Assembly: GCA_903834925.1 (NCBI GenBank)
Contig: CAILLA010000270.1
Span: 1 to 39,623, forward strand
DNA from: an uncultured Schlesneria sp.
GTDB lineage: Bacteria; Planctomycetota; Planctomycetia; Planctomycetales; Planctomycetaceae
Length of the DNA stretch: 39,623 nt
Direction of reading: 5' to 3'
The position numbers and the translations under genes were made by a program. Below are positions 24,619 to 33,651 of this stretch, piece after piece; position 1 is the stretch's first letter; each line of letters begins with the position of its first letter. The notes beneath the pieces were generated by a model that saw nothing but the letters and a program-made list of their open reading frames with translations, did not search any database and had not been told where the DNA came from.

Positions 24619-26799
24619 TTGGATTGTGCGGTGTTCATTCCGTGGCGAAAGCGACCTGACTTGCAAATCACGCCTGCTCAACAGGGCCGTCGAAGTTGGG
24701 GTGTGAAAGATCCGGTCACTCTCAGTTATTACGAACTGCGAGACGAAGAGTATTTTGTCATGAGCCAACTGGAACGCCCAGTCGCCGTTAGCGATGTTTG
24801 TGCGGCGTTTGGAGAACGGTTCCGACCACAAATACTGGCTCCTGAAGAGTTGAGTCGGTTTCTGGGACAGTTGATTCAACAAGGGCTGCTCGTTTCTCAG
24901 CAACCCGGTTATGGACGGGTGCTCGCGGCCAGGTCTGCGAATGCAACGAAGTCGAAGCGCTGGTCGAAATTCTCGAATCTGCTGGCGATTCGTTTTCGTG
25001 GCTTTGATCCTGACAAGATGCTCGGCTGGCTGGCGGCTCGGTGCGACTGGTTGTTTTCTCCGTGGTTCGTGACCGCTGCGGGAATGTTGATTCTGTCGGC
25101 GGTGGTTCTGGTCATCGTTCAGTTTGACCAACTGGTGGCCAGGCTTCCTGAAGCACGAAGTTGGCTGAGTACACAGAATCTGGTGCTGATGGTCTGCATC
25201 TTGGCATGCGTCAAGGTCGTGCATGAGATTGGTCACGGTCTCGCCTGCAAGCGATTTGGAGGTGAATGCCACGAAATGGGGCTGATGTTGCTGGTCTTCA
25301 CTCCCTGTCTTTATTGCAATGTCAGTGATGTCTGGATGCTGAGCAGCAAATGGAAACGGATGGCGGTCAGCGCCGCAGGGATCGCCATTGAAGCCACGAT
25401 CGCGGCGGCTTGTACGTTCCTGTGGTGGTTCAGCGAGCCGGGTTTGTTTCATTCGATCTGTCTCAATCTGATGATCGTGTGCAGCGTCAGTACGATTGTT
25501 TTTAACGGCAATCCATTGCTGAGATACGATGGCTATTTCATTCTTTCCGACTGGCTGGAAATCCCCAATCTGTATCCCCAATCGGTCGCGGCGGTTCAAA
25601 GACGTCTGGCCAACTGGTACTTCGGCTTGAACATTCCGCTGGCCAGACCCTTGTCGACGCAACAGGAATGGGGATTGATTGCGTACGGCGCCATCTCGGC
25701 CACGTACCGAACATTTCTGACGCTTTCGATCTTGGCGGCTTTGTATTACTGGCTCAAACCGCATGGTCTGGTCCCGTTTGTGCAATTGTTTGGAGCGATC
25801 ACAATCATGCTGATGTTTGGCTTGCCCATCGTGAAGTTGTCCCGCTGGGTGAAAGCTCCAGATCAGCGAGACAATATTCAATGGCCACAATTCCGGTTCA
25901 AAGCAGGCCTGACGCTGCTGGGATTGGCTGCGATCATGTTTGTTCCACTTCCCACACGCGTCTCGACCACCGCAATCCTTGAGCCTGAGAATGCGGCTCG
26001 AGTCTATGTCACCGCCGAAGGGACGCTGGTTGAAAGCGTCAAACCAGGCTCGACGGTTGAGTCGAAGCAACAGCTTGCGAAGCTGGTTGATCCACGCCTT
26101 GAACGCGAACTGGCAAGACTGGAAGGTGAAGTTGCCGAATACCGCGTCCGGTTGGATCAGCTGGAGCGACGTCGAATTAACGAGCCAAGTGTATCGACCC
26201 AGATTCCGGTTGTTCGCGAAGCGCTGCACGAAATGGAGCAACAGCTTCAGCGTCGCACACACGATGCCGAACGTCTTGTCTTGCGAGCGACTCGCGCAGG
26301 GGTCGTGATGCCGGTCCAACAACAAGGTCGATCCCAATCCGGTTCGTTGCCGTACTGGTCGGCAACCCCGCTGGACGAACGCAACCAAGGTTGTTTTCTG
26401 CGAGCGGGTACTACGGTTTGCCTGGTCGGTGATCCTTCTCAATTGGAAGCCACGCTGGTCATTAATCAAGGTGATTTTCCTCTCGTACGAGCTGGTCAAT
26501 CGGTTCGACTCAGTCTGGTCGAAGCGCCCGGCCAAAATTTGACAGGCGAAGTTGTGGAACTTGCCGGTCTCGATATCGATCTCATGTCGAGCAGTCTGAT
26601 TCGTCGTGCCAATCTTCCGACTCGTATTACGTCATCAGGCATGATCAAGCCCGTAGGGACCTGGTATCAAGCCCGTGTTCGTCTTTCGACACGACCTGAT
26701 TCCCTGTTACCAGGAACCGTAGGTCACGCAAAAATCATCGTCGATTCTCAGTCCCTGTTCACAGGATTTCGTCGCTGGTTCGGAAGAACCTTCGGCTAA
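24619..26799 (+). CDS. M50-like zinc metalloprotease fused to HlyD-like domain
   Basis: A 726-residue membrane protein. Residues about 20-100 (YWVKDP-like start, LSYYELRDEEYFVMSQL) resemble a PqqD/winged-helix-type domain. Membrane segments begin near 150. The zinc site is HEIGH (202-206, within KVVHEIGHGLACKRFGGE), with a second-ligand motif NPLLRYDGYF (D304). Beyond residue 460 the protein becomes a HlyD/adaptor-like region: a barrel-type start (AARVYVTAEGTLVESVKPG), a coiled coil (LERELARLEGEVAEYRVRL) and a return strand region. Related planctomycete proteins are usually near separate HlyD or RND genes; none is adjacent here. It may process or export a peptide. The only starts are TTG 24619 or GTG 24631, and neither has a clear ribosome site. 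Confidence 0.85.
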   Translation: MDCAVFIPWRKRPDLQITPAQQGRRSWGVKDPVTLSYYELRDEEYFVMSQLERPVAVSDVCAAFGERFRPQILAPEELSRFLGQLIQQGLLVSQQPGYGRVLAARSANATKSKRWSKFSNLLAIRFRGFDPDKMLGWLAARCDWLFSPWFVTAAGMLILSAVVLVIVQFDQLVARLPEARSWLSTQNLVLMVCILACVKVVHEIGHGLACKRFGGECHEMGLMLLVFTPCLYCNVSDVWMLSSKWKRMAVSAAGIAIEATIAAACTFLWWFSEPGLFHSICLNLMIVCSVSTIVFNGNPLLRYDGYFILSDWLEIPNLYPQSVAAVQRRLANWYFGLNIPLARPLSTQQEWGLIAYGAISATYRTFLTLSILAALYYWLKPHGLVPFVQLFGAITIMLMFGLPIVKLSRWVKAPDQRDNIQWPQFRFKAGLTLLGLAAIMFVPLPTRVSTTAILEPENAARVYVTAEGTLVESVKPGSTVESKQQLAKLVDPRLERELARLEGEVAEYRVRLDQLERRRINEPSVSTQIPVVREALHEMEQQLQRRTHDAERLVLRATRAGVVMPVQQQGRSQSGSLPYWSATPLDERNQGCFLRAGTTVCLVGDPSQLEATLVINQGDFPLVRAGQSVRLSLVEAPGQNLTGEVVELAGLDIDLMSSSLIRRANLPTRITSSGMIKPVGTWYQARVRLSTRPDSLLPGTVGHAKIIVDSQSLFTGFRRWFGRTFG

Positions 26800-26817
26800 C
26801 AATTCACACGAGAACGC

Positions 26818-26947
26818 AACCCCACCGCCCCCGTGGCGGTGGTTAACGGGCCTTCGCACCAGCACGACCCACCATTCATCGGCACGACAAAATTCAAATT
26901 CCTAGGGCAAAGCCCCGTTAACCACCTCCGCAGGGGAGGTGGGGTTT
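26818..26947. repeat. family-D long palindromic element, copy 1
   Basis: A 130-nt imperfect palindrome. The ends are aaccccaccgcccccgtgg and cctccgcaggggaggtgggg, each able to fold into its own small hairpin. The inner arms are gttaacgggccttcgcacc and gggcaaagccccgttaac. Copy 2 is at 28556-28680, so the pair brackets the DUF1501 gene. Confidence 0.85.
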
Positions 26948-26970
26948 CGAAAAGAGGGTCGTTTGTTCCT

Positions 26971-28392
26971 TCACGCCAAAAGTTTCTGCACAACGTTTCC
27001 ATGCACGTCGGTCAGCCTGAAATCCCGTCCCTGGAAGCGGTACGTTAACTTCGTGTGATCAAATCCCATCAGATGCATGATTGTCGCATGCAGATCATGA
27101 ACGTGAACTCGATCCGCCGTGGCATTGAACCCGAACTCGTCCGATTCACCGATCGTGATCCCCGGCTTCACGCCGCCGCCGGCCATCCACATACTAAAGC
27201 AGTTCGGATGATGGTCGCGTCCGTCGTTGCCTCCTTGGACCATCGGAGTCCTCCCGAACTCGCCGCCCCAGATCACCAGAGTGTCTTCCAATAGCCCGCG
27301 TTGCTTAAGGTCCATGATCAGCGCAGCCGAAGCCTGGTCCGTCTTGCCACATTGATCCTTGAGGCCATTCACCAGACCGCCATGATGGTCCCAGGCTTCG
27401 TGGAACAGTTGCACGAAACGGACCCCTTTCTCGACCAGTCGACGAGCCAGCAAACAGTTGTTCGCAAACGACGATTTTCCAGGTTCCGCTCCGTACATTT
27501 CTAAAGTTGATTTCGTCTCGTTCGAAAGATCCATCAGCTCCGGAGCGCTCGCCTGCATCCGGTAGGCCATCTCGTAAGAACTGATCCGAGCGGCGATCTC
27601 GGGGTCGCCGGTTGCTTGCAGCCGAAGCTCGTTCAACTGGCGAAGTGAATCGAGGGATTCACGCTGGATTTGTCGATCGATTCCACGCGGGTTATCGAGG
27701 AACAGCACCGGCTCACCACTGGATCGGAAAAGGACCCCTTGATTCACGGTCGGTAGAAACCCGCAGCCCCAGTTCGACTGACCGCCGCTCGGTCCCTTCG
27801 ATCCCGAACTGAAAACGATAAAACCGGGCAAGTCCTGCGATTCGCTTCCCAGACCATACAACGACCACGCCCCCATGCTGGGCCGACCGAACTGTTGTGC
27901 CCCGGTGTTCATCATGATCTGGCCGGGAGCATGATTGAAGGCGTCGGTGACCATCGATTTCACGATCGCCACGTTGTCGACAACTTTCGCCAGATGCGGC
28001 AGCAATTCCGACAGTTCCGCTCCCGATTCTCCGTGTCGGGCGAATTTGAATTTCGGACCCAGCAAGGTCGAATTCGGATTGATAAACGCCGCACGATAAT
28101 CCTTGATCAGTTCCGGTGGCGGCTGCTTGCCATCCCACTTGGCCAGTTCCTGCTTGTTGTCAAACAGTTCCAGATGAGAAGGAGCACCCGCCATAAACAG
28201 ATAGATGACTCGCTTGGCTTTGGGCGCGAAGTGCGGCTGCTTGGGAAGCATCGAATCGACGAGTGACGGAGCGGCATTGCCTTGTCCCGCCATCAGCGAC
28301 CCTAATGCTGCCGAGGCAAGGCCAACTCCGCAGTCCTGAAAGAACCAGCGTCGTGTCAGTTGGCGGCCTGTTTCAAAGTCGATTGTCGTCAT
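26971..28392 (-). CDS. DUF1501 family Tat-exported protein
   Basis: A DUF1501 protein of about 473 residues. The N-terminus has the twin-arginine start [19 protein letters not shown], so it should be exported folded. [51 protein letters not shown] and [21 protein letters not shown] are the conserved stretches of this family, which belongs to the alkaline-phosphatase/sulfatase-like fold group. ATG 28392 puts the Arg pair at a normal distance; ATG 28416 adds eight residues. In Planctomycetota the gene is usually paired with a DUF1549/DUF1553 cytochrome-type gene, but no such partner is next to it here. It is bracketed by two family-D palindromes. Confidence 0.92.
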   Translation of the reverse strand: MTTIDFETGRQLTRRWFFQDCGVGLASAALGSLMAGQGNAAPSLVDSMLPKQPHFAPKAKRVIYLFMAGAPSHLELFDNKQELAKWDGKQPPPELIKDYRAAFINPNSTLLGPKFKFARHGESGAELSELLPHLAKVVDNVAIVKSMVTDAFNHAPGQIMMNTGAQQFGRPSMGAWSLYGLGSESQDLPGFIVFSSGSKGPSGGQSNWGCGFLPTVNQGVLFRSSGEPVLFLDNPRGIDRQIQRESLDSLRQLNELRLQATGDPEIAARISSYEMAYRMQASAPELMDLSNETKSTLEMYGAEPGKSSFANNCLLARRLVEKGVRFVQLFHEAWDHHGGLVNGLKDQCGKTDQASAALIMDLKQRGLLEDTLVIWGGEFGRTPMVQGGNDGRDHHPNCFSMWMAGGGVKPGITIGESDEFGFNATADRVHVHDLHATIMHLMGFDHTKLTYRFQGRDFRLTDVHGNVVQKLLA

Positions 28393-28504
28393 CGGTCGAT
28401 TCCAGAAGCGAAACATGGACGGACGGATTTATTCTTTTTCATGATACCGGCAAGAGCATGGGGGACGCCAAGCCAGCCGCCGGTCTTAGAATGTTAAAAA
28501 ACCA

Positions 28505-28532
28505 GGCGAGCCGGGCGACGTAAGTCCCCGGA
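28505..28532. repeat. family-B short interspersed repeat
   Basis: The core ggcgagccgggcgacgtaag then tccccgga matches 3435-3462 and, inverted, the block inside lpxK at 4039-4066. It lies between the DUF1501 start and the second family-D palindrome. Confidence 0.75.
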
Positions 28533-28555
28533 TTCTTCAACGAAAATTAAAACAC

Positions 28556-28680
28556 AACCCCACCTCCCCTGCGGAGGTGGTTAACGGGCCTTTGCACCAG
28601 CGCGCCGTTTGACGGATAAATGAGATTTCATTTTCTAGGGCAAAGGCCCTATAACCACCTCCACAGGGGAGGTGGGGTTT
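28556..28680. repeat. family-D long palindromic element, copy 2
   Basis: A 125-nt imperfect palindrome with ends aaccccacctcccctgcgg and acaggggaggtggggttt and inner arms gggcctttgc and gcaaaggccc. It matches 26818-26947 apart from the central loop. It ends 48 nt before the sigma-factor start, so it may lie inside that gene's leader. Confidence 0.85.
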
Positions 28681-28728
28681 CCATGAAATTTCGACATTCG
28701 TCAAACGGCCAAACCCAGGAAAACGCAG

Positions 28729-29361
28729 ATGTCCGACGATGAGGCAAAATTGCTGGCAGACATTCGACGCGGCGAACCCGCCGCGTGGGAACAGCTGATT
28801 GCCCGTTACGAAGGACGTTTGCTGGCGTTCATTCGCAGCCGGTTGCACAACGAATCGGCTGCGGAGGATATTGTTCAGGAGGCGTTCCTTGGTTTTCTGG
28901 TTTCACTACCCAACTACGACGAAGCCACTCCGCTCGAAGCGTTTCTGTTCGCGATCACCGCTCATAAATTGACAGACGCTTTGCGAAAAACCGGACGCCG
29001 TCCCATGTTGTCGCTGATCCCGTCGACCGATTCTCAACCGGGTCACGAACCAGCCAGCCGCGACCGGAAAGCGTCCAGCCTGGCTCGAAGCAACGAGTAT
29101 AAAATCGCCCAACAAAGAGTCCTCGTCGATTGCCTGCAAGGTTTGATTCAATCGTGGTTCAGCAGGGGCGAGTTCGAACGGCTGGAATGCATCGAACTGC
29201 TGTTCGTACGCGGCTGGTCCAATAAGGATGTCGCTGCAAAGCTGGGGCTCAGCGAACAGGCGGTCGCCAATCACAAGGATTTTACCGTGCGTAAGCTGAA
29301 GGCCGCCGCCGCAGCCGCCAAACTTCGCGACGTCGACTGGAACGGACTGAAACTGGAATAA
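28729..29361 (+). CDS. ECF-type RNA polymerase sigma factor
   Basis: A 210-residue sigma-70 family protein of the extracytoplasmic-function type. Region 2 is visible in AAWEQLIARYEGRLLAFIRS and AEDIVQEAFLGFLV. Region 4 with its helix-turn-helix is LLFVRGWSNKDVAAKLGLSE and QAVANHKDFTVRKLK. A linker of about 50 polar residues joins them. The expected partner, an anti-sigma factor or a membrane kinase, is not adjacent: upstream is repeat DNA and downstream a family-C/F block then the divergent queG gene. An aggaaaa ribosome site lies upstream of ATG 28729. Confidence 0.88.
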   Translation: MSDDEAKLLADIRRGEPAAWEQLIARYEGRLLAFIRSRLHNESAAEDIVQEAFLGFLVSLPNYDEATPLEAFLFAITAHKLTDALRKTGRRPMLSLIPSTDSQPGHEPASRDRKASSLARSNEYKIAQQRVLVDCLQGLIQSWFSRGEFERLECIELLFVRGWSNKDVAAKLGLSEQAVANHKDFTVRKLKAAAAAAKLRDVDWNGLKLE

Positions 29362-29380
29362 CACGAAAAATCCGCAAAAA

Positions 29381-29484
29381 GGGTGGCACGGTTTTACCGT
29401 CTTCGGTAAGGCCGTGCTCTTCGGAGACATTATCGATCCATGAAGACACGGCCTTGTCGAAGACTCCAAAACCGTGCCACCCCG
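29381..29484 (+). repeat. family-C double-hairpin palindromic element
   Basis: Outer arms gggtggcacggtttt and aaaaccgtgccaccc, inner blocks accgtcttcggtaaggccg and cacggccttgtcgaagac. Same orientation as 8887-8990. It begins about 20 nt after the sigma-factor stop codon. Confidence 0.88.
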
Positions 29485-29565
29485 TGTTTCGGCTCCTTTT
29501 CCGTTCATCAGGCGCAACAGGATTACCTTACGCCAGTTTGGCCTTTTCATCAGGCCAGCCTCGCC
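29485..29565 (-). repeat. family-F repeat next to family C
   Basis: On the minus strand this reads gaggctggcctgatgaaaa ... ggtaatcctgttgcgcctga ... ggaaaaggagccgaaacacg and then runs into family C. It aligns with 24199-24281. It ends just before the queG stop codon. Confidence 0.7.
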
Positions 29566-29595
29566 CGCCCGAATCTTTGGTCCTCTGATTCTTTC

Positions 29596-30705
29596 TCACG
29601 ATTGCGATCCCTCCTGAAGCTTCTTCAGTGCCCAGGTGATGGCCTCGCTGACCAGCGGCGGAACCTGCTCAAGGCAACCGACGAGTTCGGGTATCACCGC
29701 AGGGTCACCCGAATTACCCAGCACAATCGCCGCGTTGCGGCGCAATCCATTCCAACCGGGTCGTCCTAACGGCGAATGCTGGAACCGAGCAACAAATTCC
29801 GCTTCAGTCATTTTCAAAATCTGTAAAGCATCCGCTGGATGATGATCCGCTTGCGGCTGAAATGCAGGTTCGGATGTGACCGGTGCTTTGTTGTTCCAGG
29901 GACAAACATCCTGACACAGGTCGCAACCAAATAACCAGTCCCCAACCCCATCGCGTAAATCGATCGGGATCTGATTCTTCAGCTCGATCGTCAAATACGA
30001 AATACATCGCCGGGCATCCAGGATGTATGGAGCGACAAAGGCATCTGTCGGGCAGACATCCAGGCAGCGAGTACACGTCCCGCAATGACTGGTCGAATGA
30101 GCCAAGTCCGTTTCCAGTTCCAGATCCGTCAGCAAGGCCGCCAGCAGCAGCCAGCTTCCCGCCCGTTTGTTGATCAGCATCGTGTTCTTGCCAAACCAGC
30201 CGAGTCCGGCAAGTCTGGCAAAATCACGTTCTAATAGCGGAGCCGTATCGACAACACCACGAGTCCGACAGCCGGGCTGCAATTCATGCACGGCATCCGC
30301 CAGTTGTTTCAGCTTCCCCCTTAGCAGATCATGATAATCCGCCGAACCCTGAGCGTACCTGGCCACGCGGGCAGATGTCGTTGATGATTGGGCATCTTTG
30401 TCCTCCTCCTGCCCCGCGTGTGTATTGTAGTTAATGGCCAGCATAACGACGCTACGGACATTTGGCATGACATGTTCAGGATGTTCATAAGCGGTAGCTC
30501 GACGAGGCAGATATTGCATCTCACCGGCAAACCCATTGGCCAGCCAATCCGTCAGATGCCCCAAACCCGGCGGCGAGACGGCCGGTGCGACGCCTACTTG
30601 ATCAAACCCCACGTGACGTGCGACCGCTTTGATCGAAGCGGTCAATGTTTGGCCACTGTTGATCGCGGAGTTTGTTTTCTGTGTGATGGTGTCGTCCTGT
30701 GTCAT
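29596..30705 (-). CDS. queG: epoxyqueuosine reductase
   Basis: A 369-residue cobalamin- and iron-sulfur-dependent enzyme that reduces epoxyqueuosine to queuosine in tRNA wobble modification. RGVVDTAPLLERDFARLAGL then GWFGKNTMLI is the conserved catalytic region. Two 4Fe-4S binding motifs follow: CGTCTRCLDVCPTDAF and CDLCQDVCPWN. The C-terminus (GWNGLRRNAAIVLGNSGDPA) is the HEAT-like extension of the family. Length is normal. The ATG at 30705 has AAGG directly before it with almost no spacer, so translation may rely on coupling to a small frame upstream (30702-30887, 4-nt overlap). Confidence 0.94.
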   Translation of the reverse strand: MTQDDTITQKTNSAINSGQTLTASIKAVARHVGFDQVGVAPAVSPPGLGHLTDWLANGFAGEMQYLPRRATAYEHPEHVMPNVRSVVMLAINYNTHAGQEEDKDAQSSTTSARVARYAQGSADYHDLLRGKLKQLADAVHELQPGCRTRGVVDTAPLLERDFARLAGLGWFGKNTMLINKRAGSWLLLAALLTDLELETDLAHSTSHCGTCTRCLDVCPTDAFVAPYILDARRCISYLTIELKNQIPIDLRDGVGDWLFGCDLCQDVCPWNNKAPVTSEPAFQPQADHHPADALQILKMTEAEFVARFQHSPLGRPGWNGLRRNAAIVLGNSGDPAVIPELVGCLEQVPPLVSEAITWALKKLQEGSQS

Positions 30706-30887
30706 CCTTTTGGTTCCGTCATTTCATCGTCCAATTGCTCTTTCAGCCATCCCACGGCTTTTCCCAATTTCGAATCAGGTTTCGAGAAGCCCTGCTTATT
30801 TTCTCGAGCTTTCGATTTCAAATCGGTTTTCAGAACCGACAAATTCCGATCCCGTTGAAACGTTCGCGACAGTTTCTGTCCCGACAA
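30702..30887 (-). CDS. possible small charged protein upstream of queG (61 aa)
   Basis: A short frame (TTG start at 30887) gives a hydrophilic 61-residue peptide with a lysine-rich middle (DLKSKARENKQGFSKPDSKL) and an acidic end (LKEQLDDEMTEPKG). It overlaps the queG start by 4 nt (ATGA), which is typical of a translationally coupled pair. No ribosome site is seen before the TTG and no family is recognised, so this is uncertain. Confidence 0.25.
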   Translation of the reverse strand: MSGQKLSRTFQRDRNLSVLKTDLKSKARENKQGFSKPDSKLGKAVGWLKEQLDDEMTEPKG

Positions 30888-31659
30888 CGTGTGTTGACGG
30901 CAAACGTAATGCGGTTTCTTTACGTTTGGATGATGCCTAAGTTAATAGAGGAATTTGAAGAAAAGAATGGGACGCATGGGACTTATGCGACAACGATAGC
31001 ACCGCGATGGGCGGATAGCGCTGTATAGGGTTCTTTTTTCCTCGGTAGGAAGTCAAGGCATTTGGGCTGCCGGGACTGATCAAACTTATTGGACAAAGAA
31101 AGCACAGTCTTTGTCATACCGTCCCATGTGTCCCAATCTTCTTTCCTGCTGACCCAAGTGGCCAGTAAGAATTTTTGTTACGCCGTTAGAACCCGACTTC
31201 GGCAGAATTTGCCGAAGTTTAATCATGGGATTTGCCGACGTCCGTTCGCCGCGTTCTTGCTTGCTTGGCATCATCGCTGCTGCATGTTGTCCAATCGGGC
31301 TGGTGGCTTGAACAATTTGCTCATGTTGCCCAGTCGTTACGTTCGTGTCGTCTCGGGTCGGTGCAGGTGACGCAGTGTCGCTGATCGTTGTCGTCCTCCA
31401 ACTTTACGTGATCCGCCGAGATTGCATTTGCTGTCAAGAATATTTCGTGGCTTTGACCAGCAGTTCTTGCCTGTCCGACCGGACGTTTTTCCTTGATGTA
31501 GAATTCACGCAATCGACGACGTTTTGACGTTGCGGGTGATGAACGTTTCACACCAATCGCTTGTCAAAACTTTGCGCGAGCGGGATCAAGGAGGTTTCCT
31601 GACTGACGTGCCAAGACGGCGCGGCCGACCGATTTCGTAACACCATTCGTGGAGACGAC
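30888..31659. other. 770-nt region without a supported gene; repeat E fragments and a hairpin
   Basis: Family-E 'aatgggac..atgggac' sequence is at 30964-30990 and in inverted form at 31117-31141. At 31196-31218 a perfect 9-bp hairpin (acttcggca/tgccgaagt, 5-nt loop) occurs, followed by tttaatc, which is too short a T-run for a strong terminator. The frames present here are short and have no recognisable family. The last part should hold the promoter of the gene that starts near 31660. Confidence 0.5.
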
Positions 31660-33480
31660 GTGGCCATGCTGACGCGACACACCAAATTCGTTTGCCTGAT
31701 GAATGAATCCATTTCTGATCGTGAAGACCGGCGAGGTTGGAGCCATTGCGCTCATCCGTTTCGCGATTGGCGAAGACTTCTGCCCATGATCCTGCTTGTG
31801 GGACTGCTGCTTAGCTGGGTTTCTTCAGTGATTGCTGAAGAGACGCACACACCCGCACCCCTGACTGACGAAGAACGTAGAGCGGTGGCCGTGGCGTTGA
31901 ACTACAGCCGGGCTTCTCTGTATCGAATTCGTAAGTATCCATCGAAGTTGGTGCTGATCGAAGAGCAGGAAAAGATCCTGAATCATCTCGATCTTAACGG
32001 CATCAGCGATGAAGAAGTGTTGAAGTTGCACTCCGCAGTTCTTGACGAGATATCCAGTGTTCAAATTGCTGACCGTGAACGGGTTGCTCAGCGAGACCGT
32101 TATCTACGTGCTTTCCAGCGTGACTTGGGCCTGAACACGTTTCAGATCGCGGCCGAGTTAGCGACGACCCAGTATGTCTCAGCGGTTCGAACGGGAGCCA
32201 GCAGTTTCTGGGATCACCGCAACAATGCCGTGAGCCACGAAATGGACATCTGGCAGGTTGATAAGAAACAAATGGAATCGGTGGTTCAAAAGTCGAGCCA
32301 GTTTCTGGACGTCTCGTGGAAGATGGCCAAGGCGAAGAAGATCCCGGATAAGTGGCTGGTCCGGAATGACGATCTCGAAGAGCTGGAAACGGCTCAACGT
32401 GAATCCGATCCGAGTGTCCGGTTGAGAATATTAAAACGGATGGAAAGGTTCATGGAATGTTACCCACCCTACTGGTACTACGTGGCACGGACTCAGCAGC
32501 AGTTGGGTCAATTGTTTGCTGCCAATGAAACTTACGAAAAGCTGGTCAAAATTGGTCAGGACCACTTCCGCAAAGACGAAATGCTGGCGACTGGCCTGGC
32601 GAATCGCGCAATCATTCAGGCGTTTCTTAGTCAACCTGCTGCGGTGGAGACCGCTCGACAAGCCATGACGTATTCGAAAGATGCTTGGGAAGCGAATCTT
32701 GTTTGTGCCAGCGTCCTGCAAAAGTACGGCCACTATGACGATGCCGAGGACCTGGTTTTGCGGAATCTCGACAAAAAACTCGAAAAGTCTCAAAGCCGTG
32801 TGGCTCTGCTGGGACTGTATTATACGACCGACAATAAGATGAAGCTGGCGTCCCAACTCGAAGATCGGGATTGGGTCCGGGAGATTCCCGCGCAGACGTT
32901 GATCATCTGTGCCGCCAAGCTTGGTCAGTCGGATGTACCAAAGCACGTGGTAAATCATCTGGAAAACTCATTGAAAGGGACCCCGCGGCGTAATGTTGTT
33001 CGCACAGATTTCCTGGTAACAGCCAGTCGATCGTGGAATCTTCAGCAAGCCGTGGTGACGTTAAACGTGGGTGATAAATCGTTCTCGAACCCCCGACTTT
33101 CGGCAGGCTCGGATAATTCGCAGATCCTGACCTTCGAAAGCGTGGCCGACAACGGTTATATTATGCCGACGAATCACGGAACCTCGGATGTTTCGCTCAC
33201 CATTAGGTATCCCAACGCATCACCGATCAAGCTGGTCCTTAGTTCTGGTGGTAACGCCGTGAAAATGGGGAATATCGTCCCGGTTCCGCTCGTCAATCGG
33301 GTTCACCCTGTTTTTTCGATCAGCGCGATTGAACAGAACAACGTCCAGCTATCCATGAAGATTCCGGCAGTGCCAGCTGTGAAGAACGAAGAACCGATGT
33401 TACACACAACCGCAAAGCTTCCGACCAGAACGGACGAAGACCCGGTCAACGATGAAGAATTCAAGGGAGATACGAACTGA
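31660..33480 (+). CDS. secreted or anchored helical-repeat (TPR-like) protein
   Basis: 606 residues in the longest frame, from GTG 31660. ATG 31666 is an alternative with a similar product. A hydrophobic segment (RLLPMILLVGLLLSWVSSVI, about residues 40-59) is a signal peptide or anchor. Residues 60-400 are almost all helical, with Leu/Ala-rich pairs that look TPR-like around 260-370 (YWYYVARTQQQLGQLFAANE, YEKLVKIGQDHF). The last 170 residues are beta-rich (QAVVTLNVGDKSFSNPRLSA) and end with an acidic tail. No family is recognised. It is the last gene before the phage-like block, and a family-E repeat lies directly after its stop codon. Confidence 0.7.
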   Translation: MAMLTRHTKFVCLMNESISDREDRRGWSHCAHPFRDWRRLLPMILLVGLLLSWVSSVIAEETHTPAPLTDEERRAVAVALNYSRASLYRIRKYPSKLVLIEEQEKILNHLDLNGISDEEVLKLHSAVLDEISSVQIADRERVAQRDRYLRAFQRDLGLNTFQIAAELATTQYVSAVRTGASSFWDHRNNAVSHEMDIWQVDKKQMESVVQKSSQFLDVSWKMAKAKKIPDKWLVRNDDLEELETAQRESDPSVRLRILKRMERFMECYPPYWYYVARTQQQLGQLFAANETYEKLVKIGQDHFRKDEMLATGLANRAIIQAFLSQPAAVETARQAMTYSKDAWEANLVCASVLQKYGHYDDAEDLVLRNLDKKLEKSQSRVALLGLYYTTDNKMKLASQLEDRDWVREIPAQTLIICAAKLGQSDVPKHVVNHLENSLKGTPRRNVVRTDFLVTASRSWNLQQAVVTLNVGDKSFSNPRLSAGSDNSQILTFESVADNGYIMPTNHGTSDVSLTIRYPNASPIKLVLSSGGNAVKMGNIVPVPLVNRVHPVFSISAIEQNNVQLSMKIPAVPAVKNEEPMLHTTAKLPTRTDEDPVNDEEFKGDTN

Positions 33481-33530
33481 AAGGAAGAATGAAGAATCGG
33501 ACTGATGGAACGAATGCCCGTTCACGGTCT

Positions 33531-33565
33531 TTCATAAGTCCCATCGATCCCATAAGCCCCATTCT
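33531..33565. repeat. family-E repeat (ataagtcccat / cccataagcccc)
   Basis: The sequence ttcataagtcccatcgatcc then cataagccccattct is shared with the arms at 34718-34788 and, in the opposite sense, with 30964-30990, 35851-35870 and the in-gene copy 36853-36900. It marks the left edge of the plus-strand cassette. Confidence 0.7.
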
Positions 33566-33617
33566 TTTGTTTAACGACAAAAAAGTTTCAAAAAATAAAA
33601 AAACACGCAAAATAGTA

Positions 33618-33645
33618 TTGACAGTGTTTTGACGATGTGCATAAT
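33618..33645 (+). promoter_or_regulatory. near-consensus sigma-70 promoter
   Basis: A perfect -35 TTGACA (33618-33623) is followed by a 16-bp spacer and CATAAT (33640-33645), five of six matches to the -10 consensus. Transcription would start near 33652. It lies in a locally AT-rich segment and points into the structured RNA and the plus-strand cassette. Confidence 0.65.
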
Positions 33646-33651
33646 GCAACC

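Noticed and set aside
24487-26535. A 682-codon open frame on the minus strand opposite the M50-HlyD gene
   Set aside because: Its translation is rich in Arg, Gln and His without any domain, and the plus-strand frame has HEIGHG, NPLLRYDG and membrane segments. It is a shadow.
31196-31218. Hairpin as an intrinsic terminator
   Set aside because: The stem is perfect but the following T-run is only three bases and no gene ends just upstream.
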